Positions 17,660 through 28,727 of a stretch of DNA of 64,000 bases are shown here, one piece after another. The notes below the pieces were generated by a model. That model was not told where the DNA came from and searched no databases. It was given only the letters and a program-made list of their open reading frames with translations. A program made the translations under genes and the position numbers. The stretch comes from Bog-473 sp963737745 (GTDB taxonomy: Bacteria > Actinomycetota > Acidimicrobiia > Acidimicrobiales > RAAP-2), in the NCBI GenBank assembly GCA_963737745.1, contig CAVTTR010000012.1:124001-188000 (forward strand). The letters are read 5' to 3'. The stretch's first letter is position 1. Every line of letters starts with the position of its first letter.

Positions 17660-18583
17660 ATGCCGGATCTCTTCGACGTCGATGACCTGTGGCCGCACGG
17701 CTACGAACGTGTGCTCGAACTGGCCACCAAAAGAGACGTGGGCCAGGTGCTCGCCGGGCAAGGCGTGGCCCTGCTGTTCGAGAAGCCGTCCTTGCGCACT
17801 CGCAATTCCACCGAGATGGCGGTGGTCGGCCTGGGCGGACATGCGATCTACATCCAAGGAGCCGAAGTCGGCCTCGATACGCGCGAGTCAGCGGAGGACG
17901 TCGCCCGCACTCTGGGTTGTTACCACCGCCTTCTGTGCGCGCGCGTCTTCGACCACGACATCTTGGCCCGCATGGCCGTCGCCCTCGAAGGCAGTGGCTT
18001 CGACGTCCCCGTCATCAACCTGCTCTCGGACAAGGCCCATCCCTGTCAGGCCATAGCCGACGTCATCACGTTGCGCGAGATCCTCGGCCCGCTGTCGGGC
18101 GAGATCCTGGCCTACATCGGCGACTCCAACAACATGTGCCGCTCATTGGTGAAGGCGGCACTCATGGAGGGGATGGGCGTACGGGTTGCCTCGCCTCCTG
18201 GCTACTCGTTTTCGGACGAGGAGATCGACAGACTGAAGAAGTTCTCGACCAAGGTGGGCCGCGGGGGCACCCTGTTGGTGACCCATGACCCCGAGGTGGC
18301 GGCGGGCGGGGCCGACGCGCTCTACACCGACGTCTGGACCAGCATGGGACAGGAGGTCGAGAGCGCGATCCGCCGTGAGGCCTTTGCGCGCTACATCATC
18401 GACGACGCGTTGCTCGATGTGGCCGAGCCCGACGTCGCGGTGCTGCACTGCTTACCGGCACACCGGGGCGAAGAGATCTCCGACGCCGTCCTCGAAGGGT
18501 CGCACAGCGTGGTGTGGCGACAGGCGGCGCACCGACAGACCGCCATGCGGGGGATCCTGGCCTGGGCCATCGAGGACTCGTGA
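17660..18583 (+). CDS. argF: Ornithine carbamoyltransferase
   Basis: Makes citrulline from ornithine and carbamoyl phosphate. 307 aa from ATG 17660. The carbamoyl-phosphate loop is FEKPSLRTRNSTEMAV, the HPCQA motif follows in KAHPCQAIADV, and the ornithine loop is VLHCLPAHRGEEI. GDSNNMCRSLVKAALMEGMG marks the ornithine domain. Anabolic by context. Confidence 0.96.
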   Translation: MPDLFDVDDLWPHGYERVLELATKRDVGQVLAGQGVALLFEKPSLRTRNSTEMAVVGLGGHAIYIQGAEVGLDTRESAEDVARTLGCYHRLLCARVFDHDILARMAVALEGSGFDVPVINLLSDKAHPCQAIADVITLREILGPLSGEILAYIGDSNNMCRSLVKAALMEGMGVRVASPPGYSFSDEEIDRLKKFSTKVGRGGTLLVTHDPEVAAGGADALYTDVWTSMGQEVESAIRREAFARYIIDDALLDVAEPDVAVLHCLPAHRGEEISDAVLEGSHSVVWRQAAHRQTAMRGILAWAIEDS

Positions 18584-18590
18584 CGGATTC

Positions 18591-19130
18591 ATGACCGAGG
18601 CCAGCCAACGGGGGCGCCTGACCAAGAATCAACGCCAGCACCGCATCACCAAGCTGTTGGAGGCGCGCGCGGTGACCAGCCAGGGGCAATTGGTGGCGCT
18701 GCTGGCCGAACAGGGCGTGGAGGCCACGCAGACGACGGTGTCGCGCGATCTGGAGGATCTGGGGGCAGTCAAGGTCCGGCTTCCTGGCGGAGATACGGCA
18801 TATGCCCTGCCCGAACTCCCGGTGCACCAGATTGCCCCGGAGGATCACCTGCGGCGCGTGCTGGGGGAGTGGGTGGTCGAGGTGGCGCACTCGGGCAATC
18901 TGGTGGTGCTGCGCACCCCTCCCGGATCGGCCCATGTCGTAGGCTCGGCGCTCGATCGAAGCGGGTTGGACGCGGTCATCGGGACCGTGGCCGGCGACGA
19001 CACAGTCCTCGTCGTGGTGGATGAGGAGTTGGGGGGAAAGGTGATGGCGGCGCGGTTGGGCGACGTGGCCGGCATCACACGTGAGAGTGATCTGAACGGC
19101 AGCGATCCAAGCAAACAGGGAAGGGACTGA
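18591..19130 (+). CDS. argR: Arginine repressor
   Basis: 179 aa. The N-terminal winged helix has ITKLLEARAVTSQGQLVALL and QTTVSRDLEDLGAVKVRL; the C-terminal hexamerisation and arginine-binding domain has NLVVLRTPPGSAHVVGSALD and GTVAGDDTVLVVV (the GTxxGDDT loop). It sits inside the operon it should control, 7 bp after argF and 2 bp before argG. The predicted target is the box at 13332-13350. Confidence 0.95.
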   Translation: MTEASQRGRLTKNQRQHRITKLLEARAVTSQGQLVALLAEQGVEATQTTVSRDLEDLGAVKVRLPGGDTAYALPELPVHQIAPEDHLRRVLGEWVVEVAHSGNLVVLRTPPGSAHVVGSALDRSGLDAVIGTVAGDDTVLVVVDEELGGKVMAARLGDVAGITRESDLNGSDPSKQGRD

Positions 19131-19132
19131 CC

Positions 19133-20353
19133 ATGGCTGAGCGAGTGGTATTGGCCTATAGCGGAGGCCTCGATACGTCGGTGGCCGTACGTTGGCTGAT
19201 CGAGAACGAGGGCGTGGAAGTGATCGCCGTCGCCGTCAACGTCGGTCAAGCGGCGGACCGCGGCGGCGAGGATTGGGATGCCATCCGCACCCGGGCCCTG
19301 GCGGCTGGCGCAAAGGAAGCGGTGGTGATCGACGCCCGCACCGAAATGGCCGAGCAGTTCTGCGTCCCTGCCCTCCAGGCCAATGCCCGTTATGAGGGCA
19401 AGTACCCGCTCGTCTCCGCGCTCTCACGCCCTGTCATCGTGCGGCACCTGGTGGCCGAGGCCCGCCGCCATGGCGCCACCGGTGTGGCCCACGGCTGCAC
19501 CGGGAAGGGCAACGACCAGGTGCGCTTCGAAGTGGGCACCCGGTCGCTGGCGCCGGACCTCGACATCTACGCGCCGGCCCGGGTGTGGGGTCTGAGCCGG
19601 GAGGACTGCGTCGAGCTGGCGGCGAAGTGGGAGATCCCCATCACGGTGACCAAGGACAAGCTCTATTCCATCGACGACAACTTGTGGGGCAAGGCCATCG
19701 AGTGCGGTGCCATCGAGGACCCGTGGGCTCCGGCACCCGACGACGTCTACACGCTGACGCGGCCCACCGAGGCCGACGACGTCGAGGTCATCGTGGGCTT
19801 CGAGTCCGGCGTTCCCGTTGCCCTCGACGGCGAGTCGTTGGATCCCGAGCCGCTCATCGCCAAGCTCGGCCTCATTGCCGGCAGTCGCGGCTTCGGGCGA
19901 CTGGACATGGTGGAGAATCGCCGGGTCGGCATCAAGAGCCGCGAGGTCTACGAATGCCCGGCCGCGCTCTCGCTGATCATCGCCCACGCCGACCTCGAAG
20001 ACCTCACGATGGAGCGCGACCTGCATCACGAGAAGGCGCGTCTCGAGCCACGTTGGTCCGAGCTGGTGTACGACGGGCTCTGGTTCTCACCGCTCAAGTC
20101 CGCCCTCGATGCGTTCATCGCCGAATCACAGCGCCACGTCACCGGCGAGGTGCGCCTGCGCTTCGCGCCGCCGGGGACCTGCACCGTGGTGGGCCGCCGC
20201 AGCCCGGTGGCGCTCTACGACCACGATCTGGCCACGTACGACGCGTCGGACTCGTTCCGTCACGCCGACGCCGAAGGTTTCGTCCGCTTGTGGGGCCTGG
20301 GTGTCGCGACGTGGTCGGCGCGGCAAGGGCCTGGGGCGGCCGAACGGTCATGA
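19133..20353 (+). CDS. argG: Argininosuccinate synthase
   Basis: ATP-dependent condensation of citrulline and aspartate. 406 aa. The PP-loop is VVLAYSGGLDTSVAVRWL, followed by VAHGCTGKGNDQVRFE and the substrate segments YSIDDNLWG and REVYECPAAL. The stop overlaps the argH start (ATGA). Confidence 0.96.
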   Translation: MAERVVLAYSGGLDTSVAVRWLIENEGVEVIAVAVNVGQAADRGGEDWDAIRTRALAAGAKEAVVIDARTEMAEQFCVPALQANARYEGKYPLVSALSRPVIVRHLVAEARRHGATGVAHGCTGKGNDQVRFEVGTRSLAPDLDIYAPARVWGLSREDCVELAAKWEIPITVTKDKLYSIDDNLWGKAIECGAIEDPWAPAPDDVYTLTRPTEADDVEVIVGFESGVPVALDGESLDPEPLIAKLGLIAGSRGFGRLDMVENRRVGIKSREVYECPAALSLIIAHADLEDLTMERDLHHEKARLEPRWSELVYDGLWFSPLKSALDAFIAESQRHVTGEVRLRFAPPGTCTVVGRRSPVALYDHDLATYDASDSFRHADAEGFVRLWGLGVATWSARQGPGAAERS

Positions 20354-21744
20354 CGCTTTGGAAGGGACGCATCTCGACCGGCATGGCCGAGGCGGTGGCC
20401 GACTTCACCGTGAGCCTGCCCTTCGACAAGGTGCTGGCTCCCGACGACCTCGTGGGCTCGCGGGCCCACGTGAAGGGGCTGGGCAAGGCCGGCATCCTGA
20501 CCGACAGCGAGGTGACCCAACTTCTCGACACCCTCGATCTGGTCGAGGAGGAGTTTGCCACCGGCGTCTTCGTCTTCGAGGAGGGCGACGAGGACATCCA
20601 CACGGCGATCGAACGACGAGTGACGGAGCTGGCCGGCGAAGCCGTCGGAGCCAAGCTGCACACCGGTCGCAGCCGCAACGATCAGATCGCCACCGATCTG
20701 CGGCTGTGGTGTCGCCGTTCGCTGGTCGGTGTGGCCGCTGAGGTCATGGCCCTCCAAGATGCGCTGGCCCAGCGGGCACGCGAAGCCGCCGATGTCTACC
20801 TGCCGGGCTACACGCACCTGCAACGGGCCCAGCCCGTGCTGCTGGCCCACCACCTGTTGGCCCACGGGTGGGCCTTGGCGCGCGACGTGGACCGGTTGTT
20901 GGTGACGGTGGACCGGCTGAACATCTCGCCGTTGGGAGCGGGCGCGCTGGCCGGGTCCTCACTCCCGCTCGATCCCGACTTCGTGGCGGCGGAGCTCGGC
21001 TTCCATGGCCGCTTCGAGAACTCGCTCGACGCGGTCTCCGACCGCGACTTCGTGGCCGAGGCGCTCTTCGACATCGCGCTGCTCGGTGTCCACCTGTCGC
21101 GCGTGGGCGAGGAGCTGGTGCTGTGGTCGACCGAGGAGTTCGGGTTCTGCACCCTCGACGATGCCTACGCCACCGGCAGCTCCATGCTGCCGCAGAAGAA
21201 GAATCCCGACGTGGCCGAGCTGTCGCGCGGCAAGGCCGGTCGGCTGATCGGTCACCTCAACGCGGTGTTGATCACACTCAAGGGACTCCCGTTGGCGTAC
21301 AACCGTGATCTGCAGGAGGACAAGGAGCCGCTCTTCGATGCGGTGGTGCAGGTCTCACGGGCGCTCGTGGCGTTGCGCGGTGTCTACGAGACCGTGACGT
21401 GGAACGAGGAGCGCATGCAGCGCGCCGCGGACGGTCCGGCCGCCGCCGCCATCGATCTGGCCGAGATGCTGGTCGAGCAGGGCATGCCATTCCGTCAGGC
21501 CCATGCTCTCGTCGGCGGCATGGTGCGTGATTCGTTGGAGCGCCACGTTCCCCTGGTCGAGCTGGTGGCGGCCCATCCGGAATTGGGCGAGCCCGCCGTG
21601 GAGCTCCTCGAGCCCGGGGTGGCGGTCACCCGTCGGCGAACGCCCGGTGGCGCCGGTCCGGTGCCGGTGGCGGACCAGATGGAACGCTTCGCCCGACGGC
21701 TCGAGGTCGACCGCACCCGCTTGGCCCACTGGCCCGTCCGGTGA
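20350..21744 (+). CDS. argH: Argininosuccinate lyase
   Basis: Splits argininosuccinate into arginine and fumarate. 464 aa; all-helical fumarase-superfamily fold. HTGRSRNDQIATDLRLW, the TH pair in YTHLQRAQPVLLAHHLLA, and the catalytic-Ser signature GSSMLPQKKNPDVAEL are all seen. Last gene of the arginine operon. Confidence 0.96.
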   Translation: MTLWKGRISTGMAEAVADFTVSLPFDKVLAPDDLVGSRAHVKGLGKAGILTDSEVTQLLDTLDLVEEEFATGVFVFEEGDEDIHTAIERRVTELAGEAVGAKLHTGRSRNDQIATDLRLWCRRSLVGVAAEVMALQDALAQRAREAADVYLPGYTHLQRAQPVLLAHHLLAHGWALARDVDRLLVTVDRLNISPLGAGALAGSSLPLDPDFVAAELGFHGRFENSLDAVSDRDFVAEALFDIALLGVHLSRVGEELVLWSTEEFGFCTLDDAYATGSSMLPQKKNPDVAELSRGKAGRLIGHLNAVLITLKGLPLAYNRDLQEDKEPLFDAVVQVSRALVALRGVYETVTWNEERMQRAADGPAAAAIDLAEMLVEQGMPFRQAHALVGGMVRDSLERHVPLVELVAAHPELGEPAVELLEPGVAVTRRRTPGGAGPVPVADQMERFARRLEVDRTRLAHWPVR

Positions 21745-21867
21745 CTCCGAAGTGAACGCTTGATGAAGAAGGCCCGAAATGCTTGTGTCCGCATCGGTGG
21801 AGGCGTACACCTAAGGGCAGAGGGGGCCAATCCCTGACCGGATTCAACACGAGCGGAGTAGGCCTAT

Positions 21868-23401
21868 ATGCAGCGAATGAGCGGCCTCGATCCGATGTTC
21901 GTCTACTCGGAGACGCCGGTCACACCCATGGAAGTGGCATATGCCTGCGTCTTCGACCCCGACACGGCGCCGGGTGGTTACTCGTTCCAAGCGGTCAGAG
22001 ACGTGCTGGCCGATCGTGTCCCTGCTCTCGTCCCCTTCCGTCGACGCCTCATGCCCGTCCCCTTCGGGCTCGATCATCCACGGTGGGTCGATGATCCCGA
22101 CTTCGACCTCGATAACCACCTTCATCGGGTGGCGCTGCCCGCTCCCGGAGGTGACGCCGAGCTGGCCGCCTTGGTGGCCGAGATCATGGGCCATCCGCTC
22201 GATCCGGATCAGCCGCCGTGGGAGATGCACATCGTCGAGGGGATCGAAGGTGGCCGGGTCGGTCTGATCGCCAAGATCCACCATGCCGTCATCGACGGTG
22301 TGGCCGGCGTGCAGCTTATGTCGCAACTGCTCGACCTGAGCCAGGAGGGACGCCCCCCGGTCCGCTGCCGCGCCCTGGTTGCCGGCGGCCTTGCCCTCGG
22401 GCGCGCACTTGGTGGCGGCTGCGCTCCCGGGCATGTTCAAGAGTCCCGTGCGCGCGCTCAGGGCCGCCCGCGAAGTTGGGAGAACGGCTCTGCGTCTCGC
22501 CCGTTGCGCCCTCGACGGGCAGTCCGGACCGGTGTCGATCCCGCTCGGGGCGCCCAGCACCTTCGAGACTCCTGTCGGTGCGGCGCGGTCGGTGTCCTTC
22601 GCCCAGGTGAAGCTGCGCCAGGTGCGGGCACTCAAAGAGCAGTTCGGTGTGACCATCAACGACGTGGTGCTCGCCATGTGCTCGGGCGCCCTGCGATCGC
22701 ACCTGGCGGCGCACGAAGAGGAATCGAGCAGTCCGTTGGTGGCGATCGTGCCGGTCTCGGTGCGCGGGGTGCGGTCCGACGGCGACCTGGGGAACCGCCT
22801 TTCGGCCATGTTCGTCGCGTTGGCCAACGATCTCGAGCTGCCACTGGAGCGCTTGCGTGCCGTGGCCGAGACGAGCGCGGCGGCCAAGGCGCAGGAACGA
22901 GCGGTGGGCTACGGCCCGCTGGCCTCGGCGGTGTCCGAAGCACTCCCGCCGGTGCTGGCGCGGCCCATGGTCCAGCTCGGGATTCAGGTGGGAGCCTTGC
23001 GGCGGCTGCGGGCGGGCAACCTGATGATCTCCAATGTGCTCGGCCCGAGTTCCGCCTTGTACTTCGCCGGCATGCGCATGGTGGCCGCCTACCCGCTGGG
23101 GCCGGTGGTGGACGGAGTGGCGCTGAACATCACGGTGCAGACCTACGGCGACTCCGTGTTCGTCGGGATCAACGCCTGTGCCGACGCCGTGCCCGACCTT
23201 CCGGCCTTGGCCCGTGCCATCGAGGCGGAGGTGGATCATTTGAGCGAGGCGGCCGATGCCGCGCATGCAGCCGCCACAAGGGCAGCCTGCGCGGCCGTGC
23301 ACCCTTCGATCTACTCCGGCCAACCGGGGCAACCCCGCCAACCCAGCCATCGACCGAGACGAACCTCCCCGGTCGCCGTGCTCCTGGGCGAGGTGAGCTG
23401 A
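21868..23401 (+). CDS. WS/DGAT-family O-acyltransferase, with a frame break
   Basis: Wax ester synthase/acyl-CoA:diacylglycerol acyltransferase family, which makes neutral lipids (triacylglycerol or wax esters) at the membrane. The condensing motif HHAVIDG is at residues 138-144. The C-terminal half has VTINDVVLAMCSGALRSHL, VPVSVRGVRSDGDLGNRLS and ISNVLGPSSALYFAGMRMV. The reading frame shifts by +1 in the C/G-rich run around 22351-22362, after LLDLSQEGRP; the second half resumes at PWLPAALPSGAHLVAAAL. The composite is about 511 aa. The ribosome-binding site is GGAG about 9 bases before the ATG. It lies 123 bp after argH, with nothing recognisable between. Confidence 0.82.
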
Positions 23402-23430
23402 ACCTCAGGACCCACACCGGGGTAACTGGC

Positions 23431-23456
23431 AAGACTCGCCCCGCTCGGCGAGTCTT
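23431..23456 (+). terminator. Perfect hairpin between the acyltransferase and glycosylase genes
   Basis: AAGACTCGCC and GGCGAGTCTT form a 10-bp perfect stem around CCGCTC. No T-run follows (gaccc), so it may stop transcription weakly or act at the RNA level. The start codon of the next gene is only 6 bp downstream. Confidence 0.5.
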
Positions 23457-23461
23457 GACCC

Positions 23462-24049
23462 GTGAAGCGGGCGGACCTGTTGGGCGATCCGGTGGACATC
23501 GCGCCGTGGTTGCTCAACAAGGTAGTGGTGAAGGGGGAGCGGGCCGGGCGGATCGTGGAGGTCGAGGCCTACAAGGGCGCCATCGATCCGGCCTCGCACG
23601 CCTATCGGGGCGCCACGCCCCGGACGGCGGTGATGTTCGGCCGCCCGGGATTTCTGTACGTGTATTTCACCTACGGGATGCACTGGTGCGCCAACGTGGT
23701 CACGGGACCCGACGGGCAGGCATCAGCGCTGTTGATCCGCGCCCTGGCGCCCTTGCGCGGCGTGGATCAGATGCGCCTCGTGCGACCGGCCGCCCGCCGT
23801 GATCGGGATCTCTGCAACGGCCCGGCCAAGTTGTGCCAGGCCCTCGGGATCACCGGTGCCGACAACGGCGCCGACTTGTTGGCGCGGCGTCGGACCGACG
23901 AGGGGGACGGTGCGGCCGTGGTGCGGTTGCTCGATGATGGGACCCCGCCGCCGCAACGTCCGGCGCAGGGGAAGCGGATCGGCATATCGGTGGCGAAGGA
24001 CGAGCCCTGGCGCTTCTGGGTGCCGGGGGACGAGAACGTCTCGCGCTGA
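23462..24049 (+). CDS. 3-methyladenine DNA glycosylase (Aag/MPG family)
   Basis: 195 aa, GTG start. Removes alkylated purines in base-excision repair. The family order is visible: LLNKVVV, the catalytic Glu region GRIVEVEAYKG, DPASHAYRGATPRTAVMFGR, the intercalating YVYFTYGMHWCANVV segment and CNGPAKLCQALGI. Length fits the prokaryotic form. Confidence 0.93.
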   Translation: MKRADLLGDPVDIAPWLLNKVVVKGERAGRIVEVEAYKGAIDPASHAYRGATPRTAVMFGRPGFLYVYFTYGMHWCANVVTGPDGQASALLIRALAPLRGVDQMRLVRPAARRDRDLCNGPAKLCQALGITGADNGADLLARRRTDEGDGAAVVRLLDDGTPPPQRPAQGKRIGISVAKDEPWRFWVPGDENVSR

Positions 24050-24081
24050 TCCACACCCGAAGCGGACCGGACGAATCTTCC

Positions 24082-24110
24082 TTGACACTGTTGTGAGTGA
24101 TCACTAACAT
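24082..24110 (+). promoter_or_regulatory. tetR promoter
   Basis: TTGACA (24082-24087), 17 bp spacer, TAACAT (24105-24110), then seven bases to the ATG at 24118. A near-consensus promoter whose spacer and -10 contain the operator at 24090-24108. Confidence 0.75.
24090..24108 (+). promoter_or_regulatory. TetR operator 1
   Basis: GTTGTGAGTGATCACTAAC, an imperfect palindrome around AGTGATCACT, sitting between the -35 and -10 of the tetR promoter. The same 19-mer, with a different 4-bp centre, recurs in reverse orientation at 24763-24781. Confidence 0.7.
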
Positions 24111-24117
24111 AGACGCC

Positions 24118-24819
24118 ATGGTCCCGATCCGACAGAGCGCAGATGCCCGACGAGCATCGATCCTGCGGGCGGCCGTGGTCGAGTTCGCACGGTCCGGTTA
24201 CGCCGGCACGTCGACCGAGGCCATTGCCAGTCGGGCCGGGATTTCGCAGCCCTACATCTTCCGGCTCTTCGGAACCAAGAAGGACCTCTTCATCGCCACC
24301 TACGACATGGTGACGGCCATGATCGAGACGGCGTTCCTGACCGCGGCCGAAGGGCTGGAGGGCGAGGACGCCATGGCGGCCATGGGACTGGCCTACATCG
24401 AGCTGCTCCAGGACCCCGACCTGCTCCAGGTCGAGCTGCACGGCTTCGCCGCCGCGGCGGCCGACCCCGACATCGCCCGCGCCTGCCAGGACACCTTTCG
24501 TCGACTGTGGAAGTTGGTGCGGAGCCACGCCGACGTATCGCCCGAGCAGATCCGCGACTTCTTCGCCCACGGCATGCTGTGCAGCGTCCTCGCCGCCATC
24601 GACCTGATGTCCGTGGCCGAGCCGTGGGCCGCGTCGTTCTTCGAAGATGTGGCCGAAGAGGAGAAGCGGTCGGCCCTGCAGAAGATGGGCGGCCGGATCT
24701 CGTCGAGCGCACGCTGGACGCACCGGCGTCGTGACGTGACCTCTCTTTTTTTGACTTCTGTAGTTAGTAAGTACTCACAACTTATCCACACCCCATTGGA
24801 TCAGGAGGCAACGAAATGA
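24118..24819 (+). CDS. TetR-family transcriptional regulator
   Basis: 233 aa from ATG 24118. The helix-turn-helix is at about residues 12-57: SILRAAVVEFARSGYAGTST, EAIASRAGISQPYIFRLFG and TKKDLF. The C-terminal ligand domain is helical and typical of multidrug regulators. It overlaps the exporter start (ATGA at 24816-24819). Two copies of one palindrome, in its own promoter and at its 3' end before the exporter, point to autoregulation and control of the exporter. Confidence 0.9.
   Translation: MVPIRQSADARRASILRAAVVEFARSGYAGTSTEAIASRAGISQPYIFRLFGTKKDLFIATYDMVTAMIETAFLTAAEGLEGEDAMAAMGLAYIELLQDPDLLQVELHGFAAAAADPDIARACQDTFRRLWKLVRSHADVSPEQIRDFFAHGMLCSVLAAIDLMSVAEPWAASFFEDVAEEEKRSALQKMGGRISSSARWTHRRRDVTSLFLTSVVSKYSQLIHTPLDQEATK
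24763..24781 (-). promoter_or_regulatory. TetR operator 2, upstream of the MFS exporter
   Basis: On the minus strand GTTGTGAGTACTTACTAAC, matching operator 1 at 15 of 19 positions including both full arms. It lies inside the tetR coding end, 35 bp before the exporter start and just after TTGACT (24751-24756), a possible -35. Confidence 0.65.
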
Positions 24820-26362
24820 CCAGCACCATGCCGACGGACACCGCCATGCCGACGAACCCCGCCGGCACGACGGAACGGAGGGCGCACCTCCGGGACCCGG
24901 ACCGGGCCGCGGTGCCGTCTGGGCGGTGATCATCACCGGCATGGCGCTGTTCATGGCCTCGCTCGACAACCTCGTGGTGTCGACCGCGTTGCCCGTGATC
25001 CGGGTCCATCTCCATACCGGACTCTCCGGTCTGGAGTGGACCGTGAACGCCTACACCCTGACCTTCGCCGTCCTGTTGCTCAGCGCGGCGGCCATCGGGG
25101 AGCGGCTCGGACGCCGTCGGGTCTTCGTCGCCGGCATCGCGTTGTTCACCGCCGCTTCGGCCATGGCGGCGTTGGCGCCGAGCATCGGGATCCTCGTGGC
25201 CGCCCGGGCGGTGCAGGGTGCGGGGGGCGCCATGATCATGCCGCTGTCCCTCACTCTCTTGAGCCAGGCCGTGCGACCGGAACGTCGAGCCGCCGCACTC
25301 GGGGCATGGGGAGCCATCGGCGGCCTCGCCGTCGCCATCGGACCCTTGGTCGGCGGTGCTGTCACGACGGGCTGGTCATGGCAGTACATCTTCTGGCTCA
25401 ACGTGCCGATCGGGATGATTCTGGTGCCGTTGGCCCGTTGGAAGCTCTCCGAGTCCCGTGACCGGGCCGCCACCTTCGATCTGCGGGGCGTCCTCTTGGT
25501 GAGCCTCGGGCTCTTCGGGTTGGTCTACGGACTGGTGCAGGGCAACTCGCACGGCTGGACCAGCCTCCCGGTGCTGTCGTCGTTCGCCCTCGGGGTGGTT
25601 GGGCTGGCCGCCTTCGTGTGGTGGGAACTGCGCATCGAGGAGCCGATGTTGCCCCTGCGCCTCTTCAGGCAGCGAGCCTTCGCCGCCATCAACGTGACCG
25701 CGATGCTCTTCAGCTTCGGCATGTTCGGCGCCATCTTCTTCCTCTCCCAGTTCCTCCAGACCGTGCAGGGCTACTCGCCCCTCAGCGCGGGCCTGCGGGT
25801 CCTGCCGTGGACGGGCGTCATGATGCTGTTGGCCCCGGTGGTCGGCGCGCTGATCACTCGGCTGGGAGCGAAGCCCTTGGTGGTGACCGGCCTTGCTCTG
25901 CAAGCGGCCGGGTTGCTGTGGCTCGCCCTGTTGATCAACGCCGGCACGCCGTACGTGGACATGATCACCCCCTTCGTGGTGGCCGGAATCGGGATGACGC
26001 TCTTCTTCGTGCCGCTGGCCTCGCTCGTCCTCGGCTCGGTGCCCGCCGCACTCGAGGGTGTGGCGTCGGGTACCAACAGCGCCTTCCGCGAACTCGGTGG
26101 GGTGCTCGGCATCGCCGTCCTGGGTGCCGTGTTCTCCTCCGCCGGCGGGTATCACTCGGGTCACGACTTCGTGCGCGGCTTCACACCGGCGATCGAGGTC
26201 GGGGCGGCCGTCGTGTTCCTCGGGATGGTGACGGCGCTGGCCATCCCCGTGACGCGCAAGCTGCGGGCGGGGCGAGTGCCGGCGGGTGAGGAGATTCCGC
26301 TGGAGGAGCGGTACCTTGACCGCTGGCCCGTCGCCGTCCTGCCCGAGAGGGTGAGTGCCTGA
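24816..26362 (+). CDS. DHA2-family MFS drug exporter, with a frame break near its N-terminus
   Basis: Drug:H+ antiporter of the 14-span EmrB/QacA type. After the break the protein reads AVWAVIITGMALFMASLDNL, then the motif-A region GERLGRRRVFVAG and the motif-C-like GAIGGLAVAIGPLVGGAV, with 14 hydrophobic spans to the end. The likely start is ATG 24816: it has AGGAGG at 24803-24808 and overlaps the tetR stop. That frame hits TGA at 24927-24929, so it must change between about 24850 and 24920. Without the change the first usable start would be GTG 24926, which lacks a ribosome-binding site and cuts into the first span. Composite about 515 aa. Confidence 0.85.
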
Positions 26363-26479
26363 CGACAGTCGCCTGCACCCTGCGAATATCCGCCTTTTCG
26401 CAGCGATTTCAGGGTTACAGTCGTCCGCACTGCGCCGGCTGCCGTGACGCAAAAGTGTCGTTCGCGTCCGCAAAGTGCG

Positions 26480-26508
26480 TTGACGGTTCCACGCGCGCCT
26501 GGTACAGT
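26480..26508 (+). promoter_or_regulatory. rrn promoter P1
   Basis: TTGACG (26480-26485), 17 bp, TACAGT (26503-26508), about 360 bp before mature 16S. Both hexamers fit the main sigma factor and the spacing is ideal. Confidence 0.75.
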
Positions 26509-26635
26509 AAACATCCCGTCGGAATGACCCCCTAAGGTCATCCGGCAGCCGAAGGAGACTTTCCAGCGGAGCAATCTGTCCGGAACAGTCCTTCGGAGCA
26601 CCCGGCACCAACATCGGCAGTAGTGGTGTGTGCCC

Positions 26636-26664
26636 GGTCGCTCCTTGAAAACGGAATAGCGAGA
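26636..26664 (+). other. 5' strand of the 16S rRNA processing stem
   Basis: The 29 bases here, from GGTCGCTCC to GGAATAGCGAG, pair almost perfectly with 28552-28579 in the spacer, looping out the whole 16S. This is the RNase III type precursor stem. Confidence 0.7.
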
Positions 26665-26865
26665 GCCAAAAGCCAGTGCGGGCAATTCATTCGTGCTTCG
26701 GTACGTCTGGGTTGTACGTCAATTAGCAGTAAGGCAGGCCTCGATGGATCTAGGGACTCGTCCTTAGTGAAATGACGGTCTGTTGTTACCATGGAAGAGT
26801 CATACATGGTGACTCTCTGATTTTTAGAAGGTCTTTTCTTAGTGAGAATGGATTAACTAGAAGTC

Positions 26866-28394
<1,529 letters not shown>

Positions 28395-28551
28395 AGTGAT
28401 GTCAGCTATTCATGCTGACCACTACCCAGTTGAACACTGGCTACTCGGTAGCATTTGCACACCAGCAGATGGGAAACCGCCTTCGATAATCCTTTGGGAT
28501 ACGTCGAAGCCCGTTTCCCACGGTCATGGTCCCTGCAGATGCCGTCGGACC

Positions 28552-28579
28552 CTCGCTATTCCGTTTTGAGGGAGCGGCC
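28552..28579 (+). other. 3' strand of the 16S rRNA processing stem
   Basis: CTCGCTATTCCGTTTT and the bases up to GGAGCGGCC are complementary to the leader strand at 26636-26664, with only a few mismatches. Confidence 0.7.
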
Positions 28580-28697
28580 CTTTGGGTCGTATCCCGGTGA
28601 CGTCATGTCTGCTGCGCTTGCGCCGGATATGACCGCTCCCCCGTGCGTACCGTTGACCGTGGCGTGTTTTGCCGCGGTCCCGGTGTGTGCCGTTCAG

Positions 28698-28727
28698 CCC
28701 CTTGAGAATTCCAAAGCGAGCACGAGC
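28698..28727 (+). other. 5' strand of the 23S rRNA processing stem
   Basis: The 30 bases containing CCAAAGCGAGCACGAGCA pair with TGCTCGTGCTCGCTTTGG in 33289-33318, just past the 23S 3' end, closing a long precursor stem. Confidence 0.7.

Larger units (their letters stand above)
26363..26865 (+). promoter_or_regulatory. rrn promoter and 16S leader region (no protein gene)
   Basis: About 500 bp without a coding gene. It holds the P1 promoter at 26480-26508, a bulged hairpin at 26520-26545 (ATGACC/GGTCAT with CGG/CCG flanks), a boxA-like CGCTCCTTGAAAA at 26639-26651, the 5' strand of the 16S processing stem at 26636-26664, and a GAGTCA/TGACTC hairpin near 26795-26815. A second TACAGT at 26416-26421 could be a weaker upstream promoter, but it has no good -35. 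Confidence 0.6.

Noticed and set aside
26416..26421. Second rrn promoter
   Set aside because: TACAGT is a fair -10, but the bases at the -35 distance (CCTTTT) do not match; too weak to annotate as a separate promoter.
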